Position numbers and translations under genes: made by a program
DNA from: Pelagophyceae sp. CCMP2097
Lineage: Eukaryota; Sar; Pelagophyceae
Reading direction: 5' to 3'
NCBI GenBank assembly: GCA_026770575.1
Contig: MU657234.1
Coordinates: 163,522 to 214,095, forward strand
DNA length: 50,574 nucleotides
Part shown: in pieces, positions 32,324 to 41,117 of the stretch
Layout of the letters: each line of letters opens with the position of its first letter
How positions within the stretch are numbered: position 1 is the first letter of the stretch
Notes under the pieces: model-generated
What the model saw: only the letters and a program-made list of their open reading frames with translations
The model's database searches: none
Told to the model about the DNA's origin: nothing

Positions 32324-34299
32324 TTACGGCCGGTCGTCTTCCAGCGGTTCAAAATCAGCGCCGAGTTCCGCGTCGAAGACGGAGACGCCGCGCGGCGGTA
32401 CTGGGATTGTCAAAAAGTCCCACGCCGCGACGACGGGGTCGTCGGGGTCCTCGGCCACCGCGTGGCCCGGCCGCAGCACATTGCGCGCCTGTGCCGGAAG
32501 AAGCGTCAAAAGGCGACAAGGCGCGCGCAACGGCAGCGCGGGGTGCCGACCTGGTCTTCGATGTGGAGCATGGTGTCCATGGACATTGGGTTGGAGTCGC
32601 CCTTGTAGCGCGCGGAGAAGTGCGTCAGCACGAGGCGCCGCGCGCCGGCCTTGATCGCGAACGCGGCGGCCATCTCCGGAGTCGAGTGCCTGAGGCTCGA
32701 GTGAGCAACCGCGCTTCATACCAGGGTCGGCGGAGACGGACCCGTGCGAGGCAGTGGTCTGGCGGACGGCGGCAGCCGTCGTCTGCGGGTCGTACTTAGG
32801 GATGTACGTGTTCGTCGCCTCGTGGACAACGACGTCGGCGCCTGCGCCGGGATTCGGCGGACTTCGCGTTGAAGCGAAGGGCGCACCTCGTTCGCCGAGG
32901 AGCGGGAGCATGGCCGAGGCGTCTGCGGTGTCGCCGCAGATGGCGACGACGCGGCCGTCGCGCGGCGGGGCGAGGCAGTCCTCCGCGGAGACGACGGTGC
33001 CGTCGGGGAAGGTCATGGACTGGCCGGGCGCGAGGTCCTTGAGGATGCGGAAGACGCGCTTGGGTTGCTTGACGCCGATGAGCTTCAGCGCGGCGGCGTT
33101 GCGCTGCACGACGGGCTCGACGAGCCCAATGTCGAGGCGGCCCGGCCGGTCGTGCTCGCGCACGACGTAGCCGACGCAGGGCACGGTGTGGGCCATGGGC
33201 GCCGCGCGGACGCCGACGTCGCCGTGGCGCTCGCCCTGGCGCGACGTCTCGAAGAGGGTCCAGCAGCCGTCGGCGTCTGGCTGAATGTCGCGGCCGCCGT
33301 CGACCTCGCCAAAGGCCGCGTCGGCGCGGCCCAGCGATGCGGCGCGCAGCTCGCGCTCGTGGCGCGCGAGCGAGTCGCGGGGCGGCGCGAGGCCGCGGGC
33401 TGTCTGCACGGGCACGTCCTTGAGCTCGTGCACGCGGTACGGCGCCGCGACGCGCGAAAATGTCAGGCGCAGCATGCTTCGGATCAGCAAGCGCAGGCCG
33501 TCGGGGCCGTAAATGTCGATGGGCTCGGACCCCTTGTCTCGGTTCGACCCGATCAAGCAGAGCAGCCCCGGCAGCCCAAAGCTGTGGTCGCCGTGCGTGT
33601 GCGTCACGAAGATCTTGCTCACCGACCCGGGGTGCACGTTCCTGAGAGAGTGCGTCCGCGCGAGGGCCGGCGCGGGCGGGCCGGCTCACGAGCAGCGCTG
33701 GACCTGGATCTGGGTGCCCTCGCCGGCGTCGAAGAGCCACGTGGCGCCGTCGTAGCGGAGCGCCGTGCAGGAGACGCCGCGCGTGATGGACGGCGTGCAC
33801 GACGCCGTGCCGAGGAAGACGAGCTCCATGTCGAAGCGCTTGTTCCCATACCTACGACCGCTTGTTCCCGTACCTGCCGAACCACATCTACCTGCCGAAG
33901 CGCATCCACCGAAACGGCCCCGCCGCCGCAAAGGGCGCTGGGGAGCTCGCAGCCTACGCCGGACGGCGTGCGAGGCGCCATGGAGCCGGCGCGGCACGAG
34001 GCGGCGCGCACCGCCGCGCGTGCGCCTTTCGCCTGTCGCTGCCGACGCGCCGCCAGTCCGTCTTGTTCGCGTCGTCCCAATCCGTGGCCATGAGGTCCTC
34101 GACGAGGTCCGGCCTGCGGCGAGACTCTGAAGAACACGGCTTTTGGAGGCAGTGCGGTGCACGGATGCGGGCGCCGGCGGCGAGACATGCGCATGGCCGA
34201 GCGCGGCTTTTGATGCGGCGCTTGCCGGCCGCGGCTCCGCGCGGGCCCGCCGAGGCCGTGCGCGGCCGCGGCCAGCAGGAGCGCCGCGCCAACGAACAT
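32324..34299 (-). CDS. Ribonuclease Z (tRNA 3' endonuclease), leader-bearing
   Basis: Removes the 3' trailer of pre-tRNAs. Minus-strand exons 34299-34163, 34113-34012, 33851-33690, 33641-32887, 32841-32742, 32689-32551, 32488-32324 (519 aa). The short-form (ELAC1-like) core is complete: [24 protein letters not shown], the zinc motif [59 protein letters not shown] and [10 protein letters not shown]. Ahead of the core is [20 protein letters not shown], a signal peptide, then an Arg-rich stretch, consistent with delivery to a secondary plastid. A cytosolic/nuclear tRNase Z would then be encoded elsewhere. Intron 2 carries a 22-base tandem duplication at its acceptor. OGG1 diverges only 62 bases away. 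Confidence 0.92.
33837..33880. repeat. 22-base tandem duplication at a splice acceptor
   Basis: CGCTTGTTCCCATACCT (33837-33853) and CGCTTGTTCCCGTACCT (33859-33875) are direct repeats with one mismatch, offset by 22 bases. On the coding (minus) strand the first copy spans the intron 2 acceptor of RNase Z and the start of exon 3. The second lies wholly in the intron. Confidence 0.85.
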
Positions 34300-34361
34300 G
34301 GTCCTCAACCCACTCTATCGCCGACTCCTATCGCCTGGAGATCGTTCCGTGATCCGGCGCA
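34300..34361. promoter_or_regulatory. 62-base bidirectional promoter, RNase Z / OGG1
   Basis: Only 62 bases separate two divergent ATG codons, so both 5' UTRs and core promoters must be compressed here or overlap the coding exons. Confidence 0.6.
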
Positions 34362-36002
34362 ATGGTGGTTGCGCTGTCGACGCCGTGGCAGCGGCTGGGC
34401 GTAGGCGCGCTGGAGCTGCGCCTGGCGCACACGCTGCCGAACGGGCAGTCGTTTTGCTGGGACTGGGACGCGCCCCAAAGCGAGTGGCGCGGCTGCCTCG
34501 GCGACGCGGCGCTGGCGCTGCGCGAGGCGAGCCGCCGTGTCCGGTCGCGCGCCTCACAAGGGAACGCAGCGACTTTGAAGCCATAGGCGCCCGGCTCGCA
34601 AGCGCCGGAGTGGCGATGCGCCGAGGACCGCGCCGACGACGTCCGCGCGCGTTTGCGCGACTACTGCCAGCTCGAGGCGCCGCTGGAGCCGCTCTACGCC
34701 GACTGGGCGCGGAGCGACGCCCGCCTCGCCCACATCGCACCGTGTCTCCCGGGCGTCAGAGTCCTCCGCCAGGACCCGTGCGTCTTTGCAGCCAAAGGCG
34801 CCGAAAGGCGTCGAGGCCCCTCCCGCGCCGTCGTTCGCCGAACGGCCGCCCAGGCTCGAGTGCCTCATCTCGTTCATCTGCTCGTCGAATAACAACATTG
34901 CGCGCATCACGCTCATGCTGAAAAGGCTCCGCGAGGCGTACGGCGTCGAGCTGACGCTGCCGCCGCCGCTCGGCGCGGCGGGCGAGCCGGCCGCGCTGTG
35001 GCAGTGCGAACCCCTCGGACGCCGACGCGACCGGAAGCGCGGGAGGCGATGCGCGCTAGGTTCCCGTCGCTCGCCGCGCTCTGCGCGGTGGAGGAGCAGG
35101 CGCTCCGGGACATGGGCTTCGGCTACCGGGCGCCGTACGTCGTCGAGACGTGCCGACTCGTCGCCGAGCGCGGCGGCTCGCCGTGGCTCGCCTCGCTGCG
35201 CGGCGCCAGCCGGCGCGAAGCGCGCGAGGTGCGTCCGCGCGCGCCGAATTGCGGCAGCAGCCCCGCCGTCGAGCCCTGGTCTCTTGGGCGCGTGATGCCG
35301 CTTTTGCAGGCGCTCGTCGAGCTGCGCGGCGTCGGTTTCAAGGTGGCGGACTGCGTGGCGCTCTTCTCGTTGGACCAGCCGGGCGCCATCCCCGTGGACA
35401 CGCACGTCTGGAGAATCGCGCGGCGCGACTTTGCCGACGAGCAGATCCAAAAGTGCGCGTCCGTGACGCCGGCCATCTACGACCGCGTCGGCGACCTCTT
35501 CCGCGACCGCTTCGGCGCCAACGCGGGCTGGGCCCACTCGCTCCTCTTCGCCGCGGTCCGTAGACGCCCGGCCTTTGCGCGACTATAAAGGGCCCGACGC
35601 GCGACTCGTAGGAGCTGCCGCTCTTCGCCGGCGCGCTGCCGGACTTTATTCTGGCCGAGCAAAAGGCGTTTAAGGACGTCGAGAAGCGGGCCAACGCCGA
35701 GGCCAAGACGGCCAAGCGCGGCCGCGTCGAGGTCCGTCCGCCCGCGCGCCAAAGGCCGGTCCGCGAATAGCGCCCCGTAGGCCGCCGCCGCCGTCAAGCT
35801 CGAAAAAGGCGTCAAGCTCGAAAAGGGCGCGGGCAAGCCCACCGCGGCCCGCAAGTCCAAGAGCGCGGCCGCGCTCCCGGCGACGCCGCTGAAAAAGGTT
35901 ACCAAAAGGTTACCAAAGAAGAGTGCCGCGCGGACCGCCGAGCCACAAACGAGCTCCGCGCCCAAAGAGGAATCCGAAGACGACGTCGAGTGGGATGGCT
36001 GA
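34362..36002 (+). CDS. OGG1: 8-oxoguanine DNA glycosylase/AP lyase
   Basis: Base-excision repair of 8-oxoG. Exons 34362-34538, 34587-34777, 34854-35003, 35060-35228, 35310-35555, 35612-35731, 35781-36002 (424 aa). The N-terminal beta domain has LPNGQSFCWDW and LPGVRVLRQDPLECL. Next is SFICSSNNNIARI (shared almost letter for letter with animal OGG1), then GFGYRAPYVVETCRLVAE. The helix-hairpin-helix reads LRGVGFKVADCVALFSLD with the catalytic lysine in GFK, and PVDTHVWRIA holds the catalytic aspartate. GWAHSLLFAAELPLF closes the fold. After that comes an unconserved basic tail (KKVTKRLPKKSAAR) that may serve nuclear import, ending EDDVEWDG. All six introns keep frame. Confidence 0.95.
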
Positions 36003-36392
36003 GTCGTCGGGGCGTTTGGGGGTCCACGCGTAAAATCACTTTATTTTCCAAGTCGCTACGCGGCGAGCTTTGCGTCAGACCGCGCGCGACCCGCCGACCA
36101 CAACCCCAGGGATCTACTGCCGCATTCGAGTGCTCGAGTGCGCGCGCCGGAAGCGCAGCCTCAGGAACAACCCCCAAAATATCCATCCCTGTTTCTTGTG
36201 AAAGTTCACTCGCCCCAAAGGATTTGTGGTACCTCGTCACCTCGCGGGCTTAAGCCGGGATGGCCTCGAGTCGTCTCGAGCCGTCAGAAAGACTTATGTG
36301 ATCATACAAGTTCAGTGCATCTTGAGAGCTCTTGCGCCTGGTTTCGGATTGGTGCGAACGGAGGTCCATATCGCGCAGGGCCGCACGGCGCG
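36003..36392. other. Convergent spacer after OGG1
   Basis: 390 bases between convergent genes. It includes an AT-rich segment (36031-36055) that may hold 3' end signals. No gene is recognised. Confidence 0.5.
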
Positions 36393-37144
36393 CTAGCCGC
36401 GCGTTCGTGGTCGCCTCGTGGCGTCTCCTCTCCGCTGCGCGTCCCGGCCCGGTCCGCCTTCGGTGAAGTACGGGCTCCACATGGGAACGCCGTAGCCCTT
36501 TGCGCGCATCTGGTCGTCGGTGCCTTCGATGGCCTTTGTCCGGAACCCATACTGCGCGAACCAAAACGCGTCGGCGGGCAAGCCCGTTGGCGGCGCCGCC
36601 GTCTCCGGCTCGTCGCTCCGATGGTACGGAGACCACGTCGGCACGCCGTTGCCTAATGTCCGCCGTCGAGCGCCCTCGCTGTCCCGCGCGTCGGCGCACC
36701 GTAGTCGCGCTTCTTCTCCTCGGACATCCCTCCTTTGAACCCATACTGTTCCCACCAGCCCTGGTCCGGCAGCTTGGGCCGGCGCGGCGGCAGGCGCTGC
36801 AACGGCGGGCGCGCCGACTGCGCCGTGCTCGGCCGAGGCGACGGCGCCGCCGTCGGCCGCCGCGACTGCGCCGTACTCGGTCGCTGCGTGCGGTGCAAGT
36901 CGGGCGTCGACGCCGCGGCGGGCCGGAAGGCGCCGAGCCGGCGGTGCGCGTCGCCCACGGCGGGGGCGGGCCGTGTGCTGACACCGAACTTTTGGCCCGG
37001 CGACACACCAACCGGCACAGTCGCCTGGTACCGGGCGGTGCCGACGCGGAAGAGCACCGTCTGGCCCGGCGCCGCGCCGCGGGGGCAGACGATGAGCGTC
37101 TCCAACGAATCGGCAGAGCGCTCTCGCGCGACCGAGTCTTCCAT
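36393..37144 (-). CDS. 'WSPY-repeat' protein A (paralogue of the 37303 gene)
   Basis: Minus-strand exons 37144-36700 and 36652-36393 (234 aa). The N-terminal ~55 residues form a compact unit (LIVCPRGAAPGQTVLFRVG, then VPVGVSPGQKFGV). A Pro/Ser/Gln/Arg linker follows (RPSTAQS repeated). Then two modules of the form [W]F/WxQYGF - charged helix - DYGxGVPxWSPY: QGWWEQYGFKGGMSEEKKRD, then GNGVPTWSPYH; DAFWFAQYGFRTKA, then GYGVPMWSPYF. I know no name for this family. The N-terminal VPxGVxPGxxF unit recurs in many algal and stramenopile proteins of unknown role. The intron splits DYG|G in phase 1, the same place as in the paralogue. The two genes share a 158-base AT-rich upstream region. Confidence 0.85.
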
Positions 37145-37302
37145 CGTTACTTCTCAACGCCAAGGTAAAACTCATATATGAAAAGCTTTCACAAAACTTT
37201 AAATTTTATACAAGATGGTTTTCAACTCTAACGAAAGTGCTGATTAAACCGACAAAAAAGAACAGCTCGATTCAACGCGGTCACGCGATCACGACCCACG
37301 AT
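37145..37302. promoter_or_regulatory. AT-rich bidirectional promoter of the WSPY pair
   Basis: 158 bases between divergent paralogues, much more AT-rich than the surroundings (37168-37240 in particular). It contains ATATATG and TTTATA-like stretches that could serve as TATA elements on both strands. Confidence 0.6.
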
Positions 37303-38455
37303 ATGGCATCCAACGACGACGACGCGATCACGCTCATCTGCCCCAAAGGCGCGCGCGCCGGTCAGAAACTCTACTTCAAAGAGCAGGGTGGCTCGCGGTG
37401 CGAGGCCCGCGTGCCCCCGGGCGTGCTCCCCGGCGAGCAGTTCCGCGTCTCGCGGCGCGCGGTGTCCTCAAGTGCGGCCCGCCGCGTCCCACTCGGAGGA
37501 GGCCACGCCGGCCAGCCGTGCGGCATCGTTTCGACCAGGCACGGAGCGGCGGCGCGCCGACGCAGAGGCGGTCCGGCGGCCCTCGTCCGCCGCCGTCGGA
37601 CGCATGAGGCCGTCGAGCGCTTCTCGGCGAAAGGAATGGCTGGCGGAGTCTGGGGCCCATGCCCAGCCACCCGCCGACGTGCCCTTGTCCCCGACCTCTG
37701 CCGCGCCGACCCCGCTGCCCGCGCCGACCCCGCCGGCCGCGGCGCCCGCGCGTGCGGCGCTGGCCAAGGCAAATTCGCAATCGAAGCTCTCCGAGAGCGA
37801 CCAGCAGCTCGTCGAGAGGTACCTGCAGCGGTGCCGTGCGCGGCCGGGCGTGCGGCCGGGCGGGCGCGGCGCCGTGAGCGACGAGGAGAAGCGCGACTAC
37901 GGCTTCGGGGCGCCCAAGTGGAGCCCGTGAGGATCATGCCGACGAAGAACTTCCTGCTGGCCCACGGCGCGCACGCCCGCATCACCGACGCCTGCTGCGA
38001 AAGGTACTACCGCGCCGAGGGCCCGGCGCCGGGGGCGCCCGCGCGGGCCCGGCGCAGCCTCGGCGACCAGGCGTGGTTCAAGCAGTTTGGCTTCAAAGGG
38101 GCAGTCTCTGCCGCCAAGCAGCGCGACTACGGTGCGCCGCCGCGAGCCTCGCGCCCTGCGCCGGCGGCCGACGCGGCCTCTAGGCAACGGCGTGCCCAAG
38201 TGGAGCCCGTTCGTCACCGAGTCCATCAGACTCGGTCGAATCTTCCGGAGTTGCGTAAATTTGATCCGTACAAACGTCGATAGGTACCACCACGGCGGCG
38301 GAGGCGACGAGCCGTTTGAGCGCTGCGCGCTCCCCGCCGACGCCTTCTGGTTCAAGCAGTTTGGGTTTAAGACGGCCGAGCTCTCCGAGGCGCAGCGGCG
38401 CGACTACGGCTACGGCGTGCCCATCTGGTCGCACTACTACCACGGCAAGCAATGA
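37303..38455 (+). CDS. 'WSPY-repeat' protein B
   Basis: Exons 37303-37471, 37539-37926, 38004-38131, 38184-38208, 38284-38455 (293 aa). Same architecture as the divergent neighbour: N-terminal unit (LICPKGARAGQKLYFKEQ, VPPGVLPGEQFRV), disordered Pro/Ala/Ser linker, then three modules. These are SDEEKRDYGFGAPKWSPYY; QAWFKQFGFKGAVSAAKQRD with YGNGVPKWSPYH; and DAFWFKQFGFKTAELSEAQR with YGYGVPIWSHYY. Introns fall at repeated places: phase 1 inside DYG|G and phase 2 inside SP|Y (twice). One exon (38184-38208) is 25 bases and encodes just GNGVPKWSP. This looks like exon-unit duplication. Function unknown. Confidence 0.85.
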
Positions 38456-38639
38456 CGCGCCGGAAATGTGTGTGTATCTGTTAACCGAGGCGACACTCGA
38501 CGGAACACGACCTCCACTCGCCGCGGGACTCGGGGGAAGAGACGATGCTCGTGCGATGGGGTTGACGTCGAACGATCTCGCGTCGCTTCGGGTTTTCTGA
38601 AGCTCTTGGAACGTCTTCCGTCGTCGATCGAGGGCTCAC

Positions 38640-40928
38640 ATGGGGGCCCGCGACGCCGCTGAGTCGCGCGCGGCCGTGCCGCCGCCGCCGTCGCCGCGGC
38701 CCGCGGCGCCGGCTGCGGCGCCGTGGTCGCTCTTCGCCGTGTGTGCGCCCTGCCGCGCGGCGGCGCCGGACTTTGGGCGGCCCGCGGCGCCGCGGCGGCG
38801 GCCGCCGCGGAGGCGCATCGAGGGCTTCCTCATGACGCTGCAGCGGTCGACGTGGCGGAAGCGACTCTTCGTCGTCCGGCACCAGACGCTGAGCGCCTAC
38901 GACGGCGAGCGGCTCCGCGGCGCCGTGTCTCTTTCGGGCGCGCGCCTATTCGACGACGACGAGCCCGCGCGCCACGCGTTTTCCGTGGAGGCCGCCGGCG
39001 GCGCGCGCCTCGCGCTGCGGTGCTCGACAGAAGCGGAGAAGCGACGCTGGCTCGCGGCGCTTCAAGCCGCCGTCGACGCGCCGGAAACGGCCGTCGGGGT
39101 CTGGGCGCGATTCGCCGACGCGGCGCGCGACGCCGAGGCGTCTGAGCGCGTCTGCGGCACGGTGCTCAAGCGCGGTCAGGCGTTTTGGAACCGCCGCGCG
39201 CTGGTCCTCGACTGTCGGCGCCGCACGGTCGAGTACGTCGACGCTTTGGACGCGCGCCATTCCGCGCGGCGCATCGACCTTTGCGGCGCGTCAGTCGTCG
39301 CTCGCGACGGCCTGCGCTTCGACGTCAGCGACGCCGCGGGCGTTGCGTTCCGTTTCAAAGCTTTAGACACCGCCGACTCCGCCAAGTGGGTCGACGCCAT
39401 CGCCAAGACCATCGAGGGCCGCGAGGACCCGCTTGCCATCGCGCGCGCCTTTTCGGGCGGCGGCGGCGCGGCCGACGCGGGCGAGCCGGCGAACACGGCG
39501 CGCGCGCGGGCCTGCCTCTTCGTCGCGTTCTCCGTGGCGCTCCTCGTCGGGCCGGGCCTCGTCGCCCGAATCGCCTGGCTCCTATTCCGCTGCGTATTCG
39601 CGCCAGCCTGCGTCGCGCTCGCAAACGCTTGGTATTTCCGCGCCGCGATCCTCCGCTGCGCCTGGCGCTACGCACGGCGTTTTGGCATCGAAGATCTGGG
39701 GCCGGTTCCGCGGCTCGACGCGAAGCTGCGGCGCTGGAACCACGTCGAGGTACGGCTCTGCGGCGTCGCCATCCGCGGCGGCGACGACGTCCGCGAGGGC
39801 GATGACCTCATCTCCTTTGACGCGCTCGTCGTTTCCGCGGTTTTGCGCTGCGACGAACCCCTGCGCCTCGAGTGCGCTGTTGACGTGGACGGTCTAGTCA
39901 TCAACTACGTCTGCTTCGACGCGCGCTTCAGGGACACCAACGTCTCGCGGCTCCTCGAGGACCTACGCGCGCGCGGTAACACCGGCGAAACCGGCGACGA
40001 GTCCGACGACGACGCGGCCGCCGCGGGAGACGGCCGCACGCGGGTCGAGACCGAGGCCCCCGCCGCCGTCGTCGAGGCGCTGGAGGAGCCGGCGGCCGCC
40101 CCGCACGAGGCCGATGCGTCGGCGGCCGCGGCGCCGCGGCGCGGCTGGCGGCGGCGCGTCGTGCTGAAGAGCGCCGTGGTCCGTCGCGCGGAGATTCGGC
40201 TCAAGTCGGCCTTTGGCGGGGTCGACGTGGGCCGTCTGGTCATCGAGGACGAGACGGTGGTCCTCAGCAGCCTTGGCTCCACGGTGGCCCTCGTGGCCTG
40301 GATCCACGCGCTCGTCGCGCGGTCGATCGTCGGCCTCTCCTTCGACGCCATCGACGGCCTCTTCGACGGCGTCACCGGCGTCGCGACGCAGGCCGCGTTC
40401 GCGCCCCTCGACGCCATCGACCACGCCTCTGAGAAGCTCGGGGGCAGCAGGGTCCTCCAAGGCACGACCGACGCCGCACGCGCCAGCGTCCGAGGGCCGC
40501 GCCAGCGTCCGAGGGCCGCGCAGAAAGGGGGCGCCGGATCCGAGGGCCGCGCCGAAGAAAGAGGGCACCGGGTCCAAGGGCCACGCCACGTCTGTCTACG
40601 CGACGCTGCCCGACGCCAGGTCCGCAGCATCGTCGGCGGCATCGTCGACGGCAGCTCGAACATCGTCCACGGCGTCGGCAAGGGCGGCAAGGCCCTGGCA
40701 AAGGGGATCACCTCGGGCACCGCCTCGGGCACCGCCCAGGGCTTTTACGACGCCGGCTCGGAGATTACCACGGGCCTGCTCTCCGGCGTCGCCACGACCG
40801 CGGGCGGCGTCGTAGGCGGCGTCAGGGCCGTGGGCGGCGGCGTCGTCGGCTCCGCGCGCGACGTGCGATTGCGAGCCGCCACTGCCACGGCGGCCAGAGA
40901 AGCGCGCGCCTCCGCCGCGAGTCGATAG
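38640..40928 (+). CDS. Double PH-domain membrane protein
   Basis: Open as one exon, 762 aa. Two pleckstrin-homology-like domains (about residues 60-150, IEGFLMTLQRSTWRKRLFVV to EKRRWLAALQAAV; and about 165-260, GTVLKRGQAFWNRRALVL to DSAKWVDAIAKTIEG). Then a hydrophobic pair (ACLFVAFSVALLVGPGLVAR, AWLLFRCVFAPACVALANAW) that may span or dip into the membrane. Then a beta-rich segment (NHVEVRLCGVAIRGG, DVDGLVINYVCFDARFRD) reminiscent of the repeating strands of VPS13/chorein-like lipid-transfer proteins. The Gly/Val-rich C-terminus (GGVVGGVRAVGGGVVGS) also recalls VPS13 ends. The phosphoinositide-binding and lipid-contact-site role is inference. Around 40482-40620 the frame may be interrupted by an unrecognised intron: another frame reads KKEGTGSKGHATSVYATLPD. 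Confidence 0.75.
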   Translation: MGARDAAESRAAVPPPPSPRPAAPAAAPWSLFAVCAPCRAAAPDFGRPAAPRRRPPRRRIEGFLMTLQRSTWRKRLFVVRHQTLSAYDGERLRGAVSLSGARLFDDDEPARHAFSVEAAGGARLALRCSTEAEKRRWLAALQAAVDAPETAVGVWARFADAARDAEASERVCGTVLKRGQAFWNRRALVLDCRRRTVEYVDALDARHSARRIDLCGASVVARDGLRFDVSDAAGVAFRFKALDTADSAKWVDAIAKTIEGREDPLAIARAFSGGGGAADAGEPANTARARACLFVAFSVALLVGPGLVARIAWLLFRCVFAPACVALANAWYFRAAILRCAWRYARRFGIEDLGPVPRLDAKLRRWNHVEVRLCGVAIRGGDDVREGDDLISFDALVVSAVLRCDEPLRLECAVDVDGLVINYVCFDARFRDTNVSRLLEDLRARGNTGETGDESDDDAAAAGDGRTRVETEAPAAVVEALEEPAAAPHEADASAAAAPRRGWRRRVVLKSAVVRRAEIRLKSAFGGVDVGRLVIEDETVVLSSLGSTVALVAWIHALVARSIVGLSFDAIDGLFDGVTGVATQAAFAPLDAIDHASEKLGGSRVLQGTTDAARASVRGPRQRPRAAQKGGAGSEGRAEERGHRVQGPRHVCLRDAARRQVRSIVGGIVDGSSNIVHGVGKGGKALAKGITSGTASGTAQGFYDAGSEITTGLLSGVATTAGGVVGGVRAVGGGVVGSARDVRLRAATATAAREARASAASR
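40482..40519 (+). repeat. 19-base perfect tandem repeat inside the PH gene
   Basis: GCCAGCGTCCGAGGGCCGC occurs twice back to back (40482-40500 and 40501-40519), with a partial third copy at 40537-40550. The copies contain GTCCG and CGCAG-type ends, so they could be a recently duplicated splice-site region. Confidence 0.85.
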
Positions 40929-40930
40929 CC

Positions 40931-40952
40931 AATAAAATCGTTTCATGAAACG
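40931..40952 (+). promoter_or_regulatory. AATAAA polyadenylation signal and adjacent palindrome
   Basis: AATAAA lies at 40931-40936, two bases after the PH gene stop, a good polyadenylation signal. CGTTTCATGAAACG (40939-40952) is a perfect 14-base palindrome just after it. Confidence 0.65.
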
Positions 40953-41117
40953 TGCCTCAAGGTACGCCCCTGCGAGTAGATCTACACTACGCTAATTCGC
41001 CGCGGTGCATCGACGCATGCGGAGAAGAAGGATCCACCGAGAAGCGTTCGGCGCAGCGCCGCATCCCCCCGCGGGCCGAGGAGGGGTCGTTTGGAGGTTT
41101 GATTTACGGAGCCGCGG

